Assembly: GCF_003014495.1 (NCBI RefSeq)
Contig: NZ_PYGC01000002.1
Span: forward strand, 558,001-622,000
Direction: 5' to 3'
Origin: Prolixibacter denitrificans
Lineage (GTDB): Bacteria > Bacteroidota > Bacteroidia > Bacteroidales > Prolixibacteraceae
DNA length: 64,000 nucleotides
The translations under genes and the position numbers were made by a program. The notes under the pieces were generated by a model that had not been told where the DNA came from, did not search any database, and saw only the letters and a program-made list of their open reading frames with translations. Position 1 is the stretch's first letter, and the number at the start of each line of letters is the position of its first letter. Below are positions 36,054-45,840 of the stretch, one piece after another.

Positions 36054-36758
36054 TTAGACTAGTTTCAGGGCAATGTCCATCATTTGTGTAAATGTGGTTT
36101 GCCGTTGTTCTGAGGTAGTTGATTTTCCCTCCGGAATGTGGTCGCTAACGGTCAGAATAGAAAGCGCCCGTTTCTTGTATTTAGCAGCAATTGTATAAAG
36201 AGCGGCCGTTTCCATTTCTACTGCCAGAACATTGAATTTCTGCCATACGGCAAATGGGTCACCAATGTGCTCATCGTTGTAGAAGAAGTCAGAACTTAAA
36301 ACATTTCCTACATGAAGGTTCACATCTTTTCCCCGGGCAATAGTGTATGCCCTGTGAAGCAGGTCGAAATCGGCTAGCGGAGCAAACTGTAGCCCGCCGA
36401 ATCGCAACTGGTTCATACCATTATCGGTACAAGCACCTTGTGCGAGAATAATATCCCGGAGTTGTACTTCCGGTTGAATGGAACCACAGCTGCCGATACG
36501 GATAAGCTGTTCACAATCGTATTCTTCAATTAGCTCAGTGGCGTAAATCGACATGGACGGCATTCCCATGCCAGTTCCCTGCACACTCACTTGCTGTCCG
36601 TTGTAATAACCGGTGTAGCCTAACATGCCGCGGACTTCGTTGTAACAGACCGTATCCTCGAGAAAGTTATCAGCAATGAACTTTGCCCTAAGTGGGTCAC
36701 CCGGGAGAAGAACGGTTTTAGCGATGTCTCCTTTTTTAGCCTGGTTGTGTATACTCAT
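36054..36758 (-). CDS. deoD: Purine-nucleoside phosphorylase, DeoD type
   Basis: A 234-residue hexameric phosphorylase that splits purine (deoxy)nucleosides to base and (deoxy)ribose 1-phosphate. Typical parts are [44 protein letters not shown] and [14 protein letters not shown]. The length equals that of other DeoD proteins. It lies upstream of the M28 peptidase gene on the minus strand. Confidence 0.96.
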   Translation of the reverse strand: MSIHNQAKKGDIAKTVLLPGDPLRAKFIADNFLEDTVCYNEVRGMLGYTGYYNGQQVSVQGTGMGMPSMSIYATELIEEYDCEQLIRIGSCGSIQPEVQLRDIILAQGACTDNGMNQLRFGGLQFAPLADFDLLHRAYTIARGKDVNLHVGNVLSSDFFYNDEHIGDPFAVWQKFNVLAVEMETAALYTIAAKYKKRALSILTVSDHIPEGKSTTSEQRQTTFTQMMDIALKLV

Positions 36759-36858
36759 CGAATTTTTATTTAGTCGTTAATAGAGTTGGTTTGTCAGGCA
36801 AAATAGCAAAATGTTTTCTACCTGATATCACTTTTAAAAAGGTGTTTCGAGCGTTTGC

Positions 36859-37302
36859 TTATCGTTTCGACAAAAAGAAGTCTTTGACAAGTGTTGAGCA
36901 TTCGGCTTCCATAATTCCTCCCAGTAATGCTGTTTTAGGATGTATAGCTTTCGCCGCAAACTTTTGGAAGCCTCTCTTTTCGTCTTCAGCACCATATACA
37001 ATTCGACCGATTTGCGACCAGCCCAATGCCCCGGCACACATAACGCAGGGTTCCAGGGTAACGTAAAGTGTACACTCGTTCAGGTATTTGCCCCCCAACA
37101 TGTTGGCGGCAGCCGTGATGGCCTGCATTTCCGCATGAGCGGTTACATCGTTCAGTGTTTCGGTGAGGTTATGCGCCCGCGCAACGATACGATTTTGGCA
37201 AACGACTACAGCGCCGACGGGGATTTCCCCCATATCAAATGCTTTTTGGGCCTCGTTAAGTGCTTGCTTCATGAAATATTCATCGGAAAATGGTTCCAGC
37301 AT
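36859..37302 (-). CDS. tadA: tRNA-specific adenosine deaminase (TadA-like)
   Basis: A 147-residue zinc-dependent deaminase of the TadA type, which converts the wobble adenosine of tRNA-Arg to inosine. Zinc ligands and catalytic glutamate are H56 and E58 in HAEMQAI and C86 and C89 in PCVMCAGA. A related guanine deaminase role is possible for this family, so I give slightly less weight to the exact substrate. It is divergent from aspS. Confidence 0.88.
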   Translation of the reverse strand: MLEPFSDEYFMKQALNEAQKAFDMGEIPVGAVVVCQNRIVARAHNLTETLNDVTAHAEMQAITAAANMLGGKYLNECTLYVTLEPCVMCAGALGWSQIGRIVYGAEDEKRGFQKFAAKAIHPKTALLGGIMEAECSTLVKDFFLSKR

Positions 37303-37425
37303 ATTATGAGTTTTAGCTTAAAAGTAATTCTGATTCCAAAAGCAGGCAAATTCGATTCCTGACATATTTCTCAGGAGGCGCCTAAACCTGTGATTGATTG
37401 CTTCCTGTTTTCTTTAGAACTTTTG

Positions 37426-37433
37426 TACTTTTG
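37426..37433 (+). promoter_or_regulatory. Candidate -7 box of aspS
   Basis: TACTTTTG at 37426-37433 matches TAnnTTTG and lies 26 bases before the aspS ATG. Confidence 0.45.
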
Positions 37434-37459
37434 CATTCAAATTTATAAAAGAATAATCG

Positions 37460-39220
37460 ATGTACAGAAGCCATAATTGCGGTGAATTACGAATCAACCA
37501 GGCTGGCAATGAAGTGACGCTTGCCGGATGGGTGCAGAGGGTCCGCAACCTCGGTGCAATGACTTTTGTTGACCTCCGTGACCGTTACGGTATCACGCAG
37601 CTGGTCGCTGACGATACTGCTTCGGCTGAAATTAAGAATGCTGTGAATCACTTGGGACGCGAATTTGTCATCCAGATTGTGGGTGTCGTGAGAGAACGCG
37701 CGAGCAAGAACAGCAAAATTCCTACCGGAGATGTGGAGGTGGAGCTCAAAAAAGTCAAGGTTCTGAATCAATCGGTTGTTCCTCCGTTTACCATTGCTGA
37801 AGATACGGATGGCGGTGATGAAATTCGTATGAAATACCGGTACCTGGATTTACGTCGGGAAAATGTTCGCAAGAATCTCGAGCTTCGTGCCCGGATGGCC
37901 CATTACGTAAGAAATTACCTGAATGATCAGGATTTTATCGAAACAGAAACGCCGGTTCTGATCAAGTCGACACCGGAAGGAGCCCGCGACTTCGTGGTCC
38001 CTTCGCGAATGAATCCCGGCGAGTTTTATGCTCTTCCGCAATCACCGCAGACCTTCAAACAGTTGCTGATGGTTGCTGGTTTTGATCGGTACTATCAGAT
38101 TGTAAAATGCTTCCGCGATGAGGATCTTCGCGCAGACCGGCAACCTGAGTTTACACAGATTGACTGTGAGATGTCGTTTGTGGAACAAGATGACGTGCTG
38201 GGTATGTTTGAAGGACTGACCCGATATCTTTTCAAGGAACTGAAAGGTTTCGACCCGGGTGAGTTTCCGCGTATGCCCTATGAAGAGGCAATGGAAAAAT
38301 ATGGCTCAGACAAACCCGATATTCGCTTTGGAATGGAAATCCATGACCTAACCGAAACGGTGAAGGGAAATGGCTTTAAAGTGTTTGACGACGCTGAATA
38401 TATTGGAGGTATTTGTGCTTCCGGCGCAGCTTCCTATTCGCGCAAGCAACTGGATGCGTTGACTGATTTCGTTAAACGTCCGCAGGTTGGTGCCAAAGGG
38501 CTCGTTTATGTGAAATATAACGAAGACGGCTCATTTAAATCGTCAGTTGATAAGTTTTACAGCGCTGATGATTTGAAGAAATGGGCCGATGCGTTCGGGG
38601 CCGTCCCAGGTGATTTGTTGCTCGTTTTATCAGGCAATAAAGTGGCAACACAAACAGCTGCCGGAATACTTCGTCTGGAGATGGGCAAGCAGTTAGGGCT
38701 GGTTAAAAGTGATGATTTCCGTCCATTGTGGGTAGTTGATTTCCCGCTGTTGGAATGGGATGAGGAAGTACAGCGCTATTTTGCCATGCACCATCCGTTT
38801 ACATCGCCAAAATTGGATGAGGTGGATTTGTTGGATACCGATCCGGGCAAGGTTCATGCAAATGCTTACGACCTTGTTATTAACGGAGTAGAAATTGGTG
38901 GCGGTTCTGTTCGTATTTTCAACAGCGAGCTCCAGGCCAAAATGTTTAAAACACTCGGTTTTACCAAAGAAGAGGCTGAGAAGCAGTTTGGTTTCCTTAT
39001 GGATGCGTTTAAATACGGTGCGCCTCCGCATGCAGGAATTGCATTCGGTTTCGACCGTTTGGTATCGCTGTTTGCCGGACTCGACAGTATTCGCGATGTG
39101 ATTGCATTCCCGAAAAACAACGCAGGGCGTGACGTAATGATTGACAGTCCGTCGACCATTGCTGATGCACAGTTGGAAGAACTCACGCTGAAAGTCGTTC
39201 CGCAGAAAGAAAAGAAATAA
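37460..39220 (+). CDS. aspS: Aspartyl-tRNA synthetase
   Basis: A 586-residue class II aminoacyl-tRNA synthetase of the bacterial type. An OB-fold anticodon-binding domain (residues about 1-110) is followed by the catalytic core with [38 protein letters not shown] and a C-terminal motif 3 (AFGFDRLVS); the bacterial GAD insertion lies about residues 290-420. Length and motifs are normal. Confidence 0.97.
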   Translation: MYRSHNCGELRINQAGNEVTLAGWVQRVRNLGAMTFVDLRDRYGITQLVADDTASAEIKNAVNHLGREFVIQIVGVVRERASKNSKIPTGDVEVELKKVKVLNQSVVPPFTIAEDTDGGDEIRMKYRYLDLRRENVRKNLELRARMAHYVRNYLNDQDFIETETPVLIKSTPEGARDFVVPSRMNPGEFYALPQSPQTFKQLLMVAGFDRYYQIVKCFRDEDLRADRQPEFTQIDCEMSFVEQDDVLGMFEGLTRYLFKELKGFDPGEFPRMPYEEAMEKYGSDKPDIRFGMEIHDLTETVKGNGFKVFDDAEYIGGICASGAASYSRKQLDALTDFVKRPQVGAKGLVYVKYNEDGSFKSSVDKFYSADDLKKWADAFGAVPGDLLLVLSGNKVATQTAAGILRLEMGKQLGLVKSDDFRPLWVVDFPLLEWDEEVQRYFAMHHPFTSPKLDEVDLLDTDPGKVHANAYDLVINGVEIGGGSVRIFNSELQAKMFKTLGFTKEEAEKQFGFLMDAFKYGAPPHAGIAFGFDRLVSLFAGLDSIRDVIAFPKNNAGRDVMIDSPSTIADAQLEELTLKVVPQKEKK

Positions 39221-39243
39221 ATTTAGCGTACGCGTTACTAATT

Positions 39244-39276
39244 AAAACGGTTGTTCTTATGAGCAGCCGTTTTTTG
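39244..39276 (+). terminator. Terminator of aspS
   Basis: A 13-bp stem (39244-39256 with 39261-39273, two G-U pairs), 4-base loop TTAT and a T run to 39276, starting 24 bases after the aspS stop. Confidence 0.8.
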
Positions 39277-39292
39277 TAGGTAAAAATATTGG

Positions 39293-39326
39293 CACAAAAA
39301 AAGCGGCCTGAATTTCAGACCGCTTT
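39293..39326 (-). terminator. Terminator of the exbB-exbD operon
   Basis: Arms AAAGCGGCCTGAA (39300-39312) and TTCAGACCGCTTT (39314-39326) with one G-U pair; on the minus strand the stem is followed by seven or more T. It lies just past the last ExbD stop. Confidence 0.8.
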
Positions 39327-39345
39327 CTTTTATTTAGTGTACATC

Positions 39346-39819
39346 TTAATTTTTCTCAGTACGTTTTCTGGCTGAGTAATTGATGTGAAGAGCCTGAACT
39401 CTCCTCAATTCCTGCTTCACGTCTGAAACGATACCCATCTTGGTATATTGATCCACTTTAAGAGAGGTAACCATCAACGGAACTTCGTTCTCGTCGTGTG
39501 CTTCCCTTTCGGATACAATAAAATCCTGGATGTCGCCAACAGTGGCAAATGAATCGTTCAGCTGAATTCGCGGTTCGCTACCTAACTGTGCCTGGTATTG
39601 CTGTTGAGGAGGGCCGATGTAGATGTAACTCACCAAAGATTTACGCTCCAGTTTGCTCAACTCAGTTGCCTGGGGCAACTTAACTTGTACTTTCAACGTT
39701 ACCTCACGCATGGTGGTCGACACCATGATGAAGAACAGAAGCATAAATACAATGTCAGGCAAAGCTGCTGTCGAAATCGGTGGAGTTTCCTTTTTGTCGT
39801 CTTTTCTGAATTTTGACAT
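39346..39819 (-). CDS. ExbD/TolR-family protein (second copy)
   Basis: A 157-residue inner-membrane protein of the ExbD/TolR family. After a short basic N-terminus one transmembrane segment carries the functional aspartate D22 (LPDIVFMLLFFIMVSTTM), the residue through which proton flow drives TonB- or Tol-type energising. A periplasmic domain follows. It lies 17 bases after the first exbD and is the last gene of the operon. Two different ExbD proteins with one ExbB is common in Bacteroidota. Confidence 0.92.
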   Translation of the reverse strand: MSKFRKDDKKETPPISTAALPDIVFMLLFFIMVSTTMREVTLKVQVKLPQATELSKLERKSLVSYIYIGPPQQQYQAQLGSEPRIQLNDSFATVGDIQDFIVSEREAHDENEVPLMVTSLKVDQYTKMGIVSDVKQELRRVQALHINYSARKRTEKN

Positions 39820-39836
39820 TCTTTAAATCCTCCTAA

Positions 39837-40415
39837 TTATTTTTTACCAACTTTTTTGGGCTCAGCTTCTGAAATACGTGATGGGTAAATCTCCTGAATA
39901 GCTTTTTGCTGATCTCTATCGAGATCGTCATAGGATTTTCCCCATTTCCGTTGTGCCAGCTGGTCCCGTAAGTCGTTGATAGCGCCTACCAATTCATTCT
40001 GGACCGCGATATAGGTACCGTATGTCGTACCTACGTCATTCTGCAGCGAGATGACTCCCTTGGTTACTTCCGTCGGACCAAAGAAGGGAACGTCTTTCAC
40101 TTCTTTTTCCGGTAACGTCGGATCGTTATTTGGGTTGGCCATAAAATTTTCCGCTGCTTCGCGAAGGTCGCGGACGCGCATCGGTTTGCCTTCCACCAAC
40201 AACTGATCGTTCTTGTTCACCAGCACAACAAAGACGTTACGTTCTTTAATTTGTGGCTGCTTGCTCAAGTCCTGATTCGGCGGAGGTGGCGGTGGCAACT
40301 TACGTTCGAGCCCAGAATCAACGTCCATGGTAGTTGTTACCAGGAAGAAGAGAAGCAACATGAAGGCAATGTCAGCCAAAGATGCAGCATTATATTCCGG
40401 TAATTTTCTAGGCAT
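39837..40415 (-). CDS. ExbD/TolR-family protein (first copy)
   Basis: A 192-residue ExbD-type protein. The transmembrane segment with the conserved aspartate D15 is AASLADIAFMLLLFFLVTTT; a proline-rich stretch (LPPPPPPNQDLSKQ) and a periplasmic domain follow. It is longer than its neighbour by a C-terminal extension with RKWGKSYDDLDRDQQKAIQ. It partners the ExbB homologue upstream to turn proton flow into mechanical work across the periplasm. Confidence 0.92.
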   Translation of the reverse strand: MPRKLPEYNAASLADIAFMLLLFFLVTTTMDVDSGLERKLPPPPPPNQDLSKQPQIKERNVFVVLVNKNDQLLVEGKPMRVRDLREAAENFMANPNNDPTLPEKEVKDVPFFGPTEVTKGVISLQNDVGTTYGTYIAVQNELVGAINDLRDQLAQRKWGKSYDDLDRDQQKAIQEIYPSRISEAEPKKVGKK

Positions 40416-40478
40416 GTTTATTTAATTTCATGTTCAGTTATGATGAAAAAGTTACCCTTTTTCATTCTGATTTAAATC

Positions 40479-40928
40479 TTATTTCCAGAAACGGGAAAGA
40501 CCCGAATAAATAACAGACAAAACGGCTCCGCCAAACAAGATGTAGGTGGTATAGAGCAGGGTGTCTGTGAATTTAGCAACTTCAGGGGTCAATGTTCCCT
40601 TCTGAACCATCGTTTGAGCTCCGTAGAAATTCGGAATTTCTGACGATGCCAGCAGGCTTGCAATAATGACTACTGCTGCAAGCACTCCTATAGCCATCAA
40701 ACTCTTCTTGGCTTTTTCTCCAGATGAGAACATATGGAAAACGGAGAATCCGACAGCAACAATAGCTGCAATGCCAAAGAGTATGTAGGCCCAGCGAAGG
40801 TTAAGATTTATCATTGAGTCCATCTGCGGTGTGTCAATCTTATCGACCAGTAGTACGATAAAGATTGCTGACAACGCCAACATGACCCAAAGAATAATAG
40901 TCAGTATTCTTGTTACTTTACTACTCAT
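40479..40928 (-). CDS. Four-helix membrane protein of unknown function in the exbB-exbD operon
   Basis: A 149-residue integral membrane protein with about four hydrophobic segments (residues about 8-27, 45-65, 76-95 and 122-145) and no motif I recognise. It lies 21 bases after the ExbB homologue and 63 bases before the first ExbD, so it is expressed with them. By position it could be an extra subunit or assembly factor of the ExbB-ExbD motor. This is inference only. Confidence 0.75.
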   Translation of the reverse strand: MSSKVTRILTIILWVMLALSAIFIVLLVDKIDTPQMDSMINLNLRWAYILFGIAAIVAVGFSVFHMFSSGEKAKKSLMAIGVLAAVVIIASLLASSEIPNFYGAQTMVQKGTLTPEVAKFTDTLLYTTYILFGGAVLSVIYSGLSRFWK

Positions 40929-40949
40929 GGGTACGAATTAATTTTGTAA

Positions 40950-41786
40950 TTACTTCTTCAGGTTGTGTTTTACCAGCAGGTCAAGCAGAGAGATAGAAGC
41001 ATCTTCCATGCTGTTGATGATGCTATCGATTTTTGCAACACAGTAGTTGTAGAAAATCTGAAGGATGATAGCAACGATAAGACCTGTTACAGTCGTAATA
41101 AGTGCAACCTTAATACCACCAGCAACCAGAGAAGGAGAAATGTCACCAGCTACCTGGATAGCATCGAATGCTGAAATCATACCGATTACAGTTCCCATGA
41201 AACCAAGCATCGGAGCCAGTGCGATAAACAGTGCAATCCAGCTCAGTCCTTTTTCCAGCAGACCAGCCTGTACACCACCGTATGATACGATTGACTTCTC
41301 AACTACGTCGATTCCTTCATCGAAACGATCGAGCCCCTGATAGAAAATAGAAGCAACAGGACCGCGGGTATTGCGGCAAACTTCCTTAGCAGCTTCTACA
41401 CCACCACTATTCAATGCATCTTCTACATTTGCCAGCAGTTTTTTGGTGTTGGTAGTGGCGAGGTTCAAATAAAGAACCCTCTCGATAGCCAATGCAAGAC
41501 CAAGAATCAGGGCGATAAGTACGAATGCCATGAAGCTCGGACCCCCCTGAATGAAATATTGCTTAAGCATGCTGTGAAGAGACTTGCCTGATTCAGCTTT
41601 GGCAGCTGCTTGCTCTACAGGATCAGCTGTCAAGTCAGAACTTTGAGCTTGAGCCTGTGTTACGGAATCAGTAGCCGCTTGTTCAGTAGCTGCCTGCGTG
41701 GTGTCTTGCTCCTGTGCGAAAGCAACCACCGATGCGCCAAAACTAAGCATCCCGAAAACTGCAATTAACGCAAATAGTTTTTTCAT
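40950..41786 (-). CDS. exbB: MotA/TolQ/ExbB-family proton channel protein
   Basis: A 278-residue ExbB-type protein. It begins with a cleavable-looking signal segment (LFALIAVFGMLSFGASVVAF) and a Gln/Ala-rich stretch to about residue 68, then the first core transmembrane helix (about 80-100), a cytoplasmic region, and two conserved helices with GLLEKGLSWIALFIALAPML and GGIKVALITTVTGLIVAI. The N-terminal extension is longer than in E. coli ExbB (244 residues). It is the first gene of the unit; the upstream 226 bases are AT-rich and show no clear box. Confidence 0.93.
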   Translation of the reverse strand: MKKLFALIAVFGMLSFGASVVAFAQEQDTTQAATEQAATDSVTQAQAQSSDLTADPVEQAAAKAESGKSLHSMLKQYFIQGGPSFMAFVLIALILGLALAIERVLYLNLATTNTKKLLANVEDALNSGGVEAAKEVCRNTRGPVASIFYQGLDRFDEGIDVVEKSIVSYGGVQAGLLEKGLSWIALFIALAPMLGFMGTVIGMISAFDAIQVAGDISPSLVAGGIKVALITTVTGLIVAIILQIFYNYCVAKIDSIINSMEDASISLLDLLVKHNLKK

Positions 41787-42012
41787 AATTGGTTTTGAAT
41801 TTTGATTAATAAATTGTTCTTACTATTAATTTCTATTTACGATTTATTGATCTACAATAAATTTCCAACAAATAAAAAAAAATCCTTGTTTCGTTCTTCA
41901 ATTAGCCCCCCGTTTTCTCTTTCCAAATGAAACTATTTCCGCTTAAAAAGATTCCGGATCGGTCTAAAATTCAGGCACGCAAATTACAAAAAAAAGTTGA
42001 AAAAAAAACAAC

Positions 42013-43050
42013 TCATTCTGTTATTTCCCCGCTCAGACTCCGTTGTAAATGAGTCTTCACTTCCTCTGTTGTGAGTTCTTGTCCGAGTAGAAACATCAAC
42101 TTAGTGATAGCTGCTTCAACGGTTATGTCCTTTCCACTTATAACGCCTGCGTTGAGCAGATCATAGCTGGTCATGTATTGTCCCATCTGTACTCTGCCGC
42201 CTGAACACTGTGTTACATTCAGGAAGATAACCCCTTGCCTGATGGCTTTCCGGATGGCGTTTAACAGCCAACGGTGTGTGGGAACATTCCCTGAACCATA
42301 CGATTCCAGTACAACACCTTTCAATTCCGGCAGATTAAGCGCATGCTCAATATACTGCCGGTTCATCCCCGGAAACATCTTCAAGATAATGACTTTATCG
42401 CTGATGTTGGTGTTGACTTTTAGTATTCCTTTGTTTTTCGGATAATTAATGCGGTCGTAGCTGTATACAATATCCACTCCGGCACGGGCCAGAATCGGAT
42501 AATTGTGTGACATAAATGCGCTGAATTTCTCTGAATCTTCTTTTGTTGTGCGGTTACCGCGAAAAAGGCGGGAGTTGAAATAAATACAAACTTCCGGAAC
42601 AATGGCCCGGCCGTTTCGGCTGGCAGCCGCAAGTTCTACAGCCGTTACCAGGTTTTCTTTCCCGTCTGTACGCATAACACCAATAGGAAGCTGCGAGCCA
42701 GTCAGGATAACGGGCTTGTCGAGGTTCTCGAACATGAAGCTTAATGCCGATGCGGTGTACGCCATGGTATCGGTGCCGTGAAGAACAACAAAGCCGTCGT
42801 ATTTTTGGTAGTTCTGACGCACCGTTCTGGCAATCCGGGCCCAAATGGCTGGTTGCATGTCGGACGAGTCGATGGGAGGATTGAAGGCAGTTGCCGACAC
42901 TTCTATGCCAAGTTTCGACAACTCAGGAATTTCATTTTGAATGTGGGAAAATTTCATCGGGGCCAGTGTGTGGGTGTCGGGATCTTCCCGCATCCCGATG
43001 GTGCCGCCGGTATAAATAATATGAATTGAAGGCTTTTCGTTGTTTTTCAC
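42013..43050 (-). CDS. ansA: Type I (cytoplasmic) L-asparaginase
   Basis: A 345-residue asparaginase that hydrolyses asparagine to aspartate and ammonia. The first catalytic threonine is in IIYTGGTIGM and the second in LHGTDTMAYTASALSF; the family's closing domain (VTQCSGGRVQMGQY) is present. No signal peptide is seen. No ATG is available near the start: candidates are GTG 43050, GTG 43068 and TTG 43071. I prefer GTG 43050 because it places the TGGTIGM motif about 13 residues from the N-terminus, as in relatives. Confidence 0.92.
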   Translation of the reverse strand: MKNNEKPSIHIIYTGGTIGMREDPDTHTLAPMKFSHIQNEIPELSKLGIEVSATAFNPPIDSSDMQPAIWARIARTVRQNYQKYDGFVVLHGTDTMAYTASALSFMFENLDKPVILTGSQLPIGVMRTDGKENLVTAVELAAASRNGRAIVPEVCIYFNSRLFRGNRTTKEDSEKFSAFMSHNYPILARAGVDIVYSYDRINYPKNKGILKVNTNISDKVIILKMFPGMNRQYIEHALNLPELKGVVLESYGSGNVPTHRWLLNAIRKAIRQGVIFLNVTQCSGGRVQMGQYMTSYDLLNAGVISGKDITVEAAITKLMFLLGQELTTEEVKTHLQRSLSGEITE

Positions 43051-43211
43051 ACCTAATGTTTTTATCACCAATTGCCGAATCGGTGAAAATTTGGATGAAG
43101 TACAATAATATAATACGTGTAATTTGAGTCCGGCGAACGGGTTCGGCCCGGATTTCTTTGTCTACACGGTTAAATTGCCCTCAAAATTAGAAATATTGGA
43201 ACGAAGCGTGG

Positions 43212-43976
43212 TCAGATTCCAAACATTTCTTCAGCATTTTTTGTGGTTATTTCTGCAATTTCTTCGGGAGTAGTGTTGTGCAGCTCGGCAACTTTGGCAG
43301 CTACCTGTACAATGTGTGCACTTTCGTTGCGTTTCCCTCTGAATGGAACGGGTGCAAGATAAGGTGAATCGGTTTCCAGAAGAAGGTGTTTGGGATCGAT
43401 TTGGGAGATTACTTTATCGACTCCGGCATTTTTAAAAGTAACAATACCATTCACACCAATTTTAAATCCCCAGTCAATAATCTGTTCTGCCTGTTTCAGT
43501 GTCCCGGTGAAGCTGTGAAAAACGCCTCTTAGGTTTTCGTCCGCAGCTTTTCCTACTTCGTTGAATACTTCTTCGAATGAATCTCTTACGTGGATAACGA
43601 CCGGAAGTTTACGGTCTTTTGCCCATTGCAACTGAACGCGAAAGACCTCGGTCTGTTCTTCGACGAAAGTCTGATCCCAGAATAGGTCGAGCCCGATTTC
43701 GCCGATACCATAAAACTGGTGACGGTCGAGCCAAAAGCGAACAATTTCCAATTCATTTCGAAAATCTTCCTTTACCGAAGTGGGGTGTAATCCGATTAAC
43801 GGATAGCAAACATTCGGGTACGATGCTGACAAGTCCAGCATAGGTTTGATGGAAGAGCTGTCGATATTGGGGAGAACTATTTTCTTAATTCCGGATGTTG
43901 TGGCACGGTTTACAACTTCCGTCCGATCGATATTAAACTCAGGCGAATAAATATGTGAATGGGTATCAACAAACAT
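43212..43976 (-). CDS. TatD-family metal-dependent hydrolase (DNase)
   Basis: A 254-residue TIM-barrel metallohydrolase of the TatD family, which acts as a 3'-5' exonuclease in characterised members. Metal-site motifs are FVDTHSHIYSPEF at the N-terminus, IGEIGLDLFW near residue 87, VIHVRDSFEE and ETDSPYLAP. I chose ATG 43976 (MFVDTHSH); a longer open frame to 44015 adds 13 residues and would overlap the probable -7 box. Confidence 0.92.
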   Translation of the reverse strand: MFVDTHSHIYSPEFNIDRTEVVNRATTSGIKKIVLPNIDSSSIKPMLDLSASYPNVCYPLIGLHPTSVKEDFRNELEIVRFWLDRHQFYGIGEIGLDLFWDQTFVEEQTEVFRVQLQWAKDRKLPVVIHVRDSFEEVFNEVGKAADENLRGVFHSFTGTLKQAEQIIDWGFKIGVNGIVTFKNAGVDKVISQIDPKHLLLETDSPYLAPVPFRGKRNESAHIVQVAAKVAELHNTTPEEIAEITTKNAEEMFGI

Positions 43977-43991
43977 TTTTCGAAATTTGGT

Positions 43992-43999
43992 CAAAAATA
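43992..43999 (-). promoter_or_regulatory. Candidate -7 box of the tatD gene
   Basis: TATTTTTG on the minus strand fits TAnnTTTG and lies 16 bases before the chosen start codon, which supports ATG 43976. Confidence 0.4.
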
Positions 44000-44088
44000 G
44001 CAAAAGCAGAAGCATCCACCCATTAACAGAATGTTATCTGAATCCTAAGTGCAATTTACATTGGAAATAATTGAGCCTGCTTTATGCG

Positions 44089-44123
44089 AAAAGAGCCATC
44101 TCCCGGAAGGGAAACGGCTCTTT
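44089..44123 (-). terminator. Hairpin terminator after the first glutamate dehydrogenase gene
   Basis: Outer arms AAAGAGCC (44090-44097) and GGCTCTTT (44116-44123) enclose an inner TCCC-GGAA-GGGA hairpin. On the minus strand it is followed by TTTTCGC, a short T run. It lies 20 bases past the stop at 44144. Confidence 0.6.
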
Positions 44124-44143
44124 CTGCTTTTTAGGATAGGTGC

Positions 44144-45478
44144 TTACACAAGCCCTTGTGCCAGCATGGCATCGGCAACTTTTACGAAGCCACCAACGTT
44201 GGCACCTTTGACATAATTTATCTTACTTCCGTTACGTCCGTGGATTTTACAAGTCTCGTGAATCTCTTTCATAATAATATGTAAGCGTTGATCCACTTCT
44301 TCGCGGGTCCAGTTGTAACGCATGCTGTTTTGCGACATTTCGAGGCCGGAAACAGCAACACCACCGGCATTAACTGCTTTACCCGGAGCATACGCGATTT
44401 CTTTGGTCAGCAATTCTGCTGCGTCAGCTGTACAGCCCATGTTGGAAACTTCGCCAACGAGGAAGCAGCCGTTCTTGATCAGCAACTTGGCGTCTTCTTC
44501 GTTCAGTTCGTTTTCAGTAGCACATGGCATGGCAATGTCAACTGCTTGTTCCCATGGTTTTTTACCAGCGAAGAACTGTGCGCCAAATTCTTCGGCATAA
44601 GGCTCAACAATGTCGTTGTTGGTTGCCCGCAGTTCGAGCAGGTAGTCAACCTTTTCGCCGGTAATGCCAGCCGCATCGTAAATGTAGCCGTCGGGACCGG
44701 AGATAGTAACTACTTTACCACCCAATTCGTTGATTTTACTGATGGCTCCCCAGGCAACGTTTCCGAAACCGGAAACTGAGAATACCTGACCTTTGATGTC
44801 TTTGCCCATTTCGGCTAACATGTGCTGAACGAAATACACGGCACCGTAACCGGTTGCTTCCGGACGGATGAGTGAACCTCCCCAACCCAGGCCTTTTCCA
44901 GTCAGTACTCCGGTGAATTCATTACGAATCCGTTTGTACTGTCCGAAGAGGTAGCCGATCTCGCGACCGCCAACGCCGATGTCACCAGCGGGTACATCAG
45001 TATCCGGACCGATGTGGCGGCTCAACTCAGTCATGAACGATTGACAGAAACGCATGATTTCGTTGTCGCTGCGTCCTTTGGCGCTGAAGTCGGAGCCTCC
45101 TTTACCGCCTCCCATAGGAAGGGTGGTCAGGCTGTTTTTAAAGGTTTGTTCAAACCCTAAAAACTTGAGAATACTTAAATTAACACTGGGGTGGAAACGT
45201 AATCCACCTTTATATGGACCAAGTGCGCTGTTGAATTCGACGCGGTAGCCGCGATTAATTTCAACTTCGCCCCGGTCATTCATCCAGGGAACCCTGAACA
45301 TGACGACTCGTTCCGGCTCCACCATGCGTTCCAGAATGCGTGCCTGTTTGTACCGAGGATTCGAATCGTATACCTCCCAAACAGATTCAACAACTTCCTG
45401 AACGGCCTGATGAAATTCCTTCTCGCCATTGGTGCGGGCCTTTAAGGCCTCCATGAATTGATCTATACCGGTATTCAT
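44144..45478 (-). CDS. gdhA: Glutamate dehydrogenase, NAD-type cofactor motif
   Basis: A 444-residue hexameric glutamate dehydrogenase interconverting glutamate and 2-oxoglutarate plus ammonia. The catalytic lysine is K126 (PMGGGKGG) and the catalytic aspartate D166 (PAGDIGVGG). The dinucleotide site reads SGFGNVAWG (236-244) and, at the next strand end, SGPDGYIYD (260-268). This is the pattern I recall in the NAD-specific Clostridium symbiosum enzyme, so I infer a catabolic, NAD-linked role. It is followed in the same direction by nothing; its paralogue lies 362 bases upstream with its own terminator. Confidence 0.93.
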   Translation of the reverse strand: MNTGIDQFMEALKARTNGEKEFHQAVQEVVESVWEVYDSNPRYKQARILERMVEPERVVMFRVPWMNDRGEVEINRGYRVEFNSALGPYKGGLRFHPSVNLSILKFLGFEQTFKNSLTTLPMGGGKGGSDFSAKGRSDNEIMRFCQSFMTELSRHIGPDTDVPAGDIGVGGREIGYLFGQYKRIRNEFTGVLTGKGLGWGGSLIRPEATGYGAVYFVQHMLAEMGKDIKGQVFSVSGFGNVAWGAISKINELGGKVVTISGPDGYIYDAAGITGEKVDYLLELRATNNDIVEPYAEEFGAQFFAGKKPWEQAVDIAMPCATENELNEEDAKLLIKNGCFLVGEVSNMGCTADAAELLTKEIAYAPGKAVNAGGVAVSGLEMSQNSMRYNWTREEVDQRLHIIMKEIHETCKIHGRNGSKINYVKGANVGGFVKVADAMLAQGLV

Positions 45479-45574
45479 GATAACATATTTTTGTAAAAAC
45501 CCTATGGATTCCGTCTCTGTATGGGTATAATGCCCGAAGACAGTTACACCCCGACGGTTTCAATTTGTTAGAGT

Positions 45575-45582
45575 CAAAGGTA
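45575..45582 (-). promoter_or_regulatory. Candidate -7 box of the first gdhA, with about 90-base leader
   Basis: TACCTTTG on the minus strand fits TAnnTTTG and lies 97 bases before the gdhA start at 45478. The remaining gap 45479-45840 shows a terminator (45787-45814) and no gene I trust; a 61-codon open frame at 45565-45750 has no support. Confidence 0.35.
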
Positions 45583-45786
45583 GAGAAAACATTTTCTCAT
45601 CTTCCTAATGATTATTCAAAAAAGACGAATATTGTAATCATCAAAAAAACAGGTGATTATATCGCTTTTGGAGTATGTTTAATAGCACAAAAAACCGGAA
45701 GTTTGACTTATGTCAGAATTTTGAAAGTGGATTTTTGGCCTTATGAATAAATGAGGTGCTGATTGCGTGAAAGCCAGAAAGAAAAA

Positions 45787-45814
45787 ACGCCCCTCTGCCG
45801 GAGCAAAGGAGCGT
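45787..45814 (-). terminator. Terminator of the second glutamate dehydrogenase gene
   Basis: On the minus strand arms ACGCTCC and GGGGCGT enclose an inner GC-rich loop and are followed by a T run. It lies 27 bases past the stop at 45841, separating the two gdhA transcripts. Confidence 0.65.
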
Positions 45815-45840
45815 ATCGGTATAGATTGGAAAACAGAAAA

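Noticed and set aside
45479-45574. Glutamine or glycine riboswitch in the gdhA leader
   Set aside because: The leader is about 95 bases long but I find no conserved riboswitch core.
45565-45750. 61-codon frame between the two gdhA genes
   Set aside because: Composition is like noncoding AT-rich DNA, it covers the likely promoter of the downstream gdhA, and it has no recognisable similarity.
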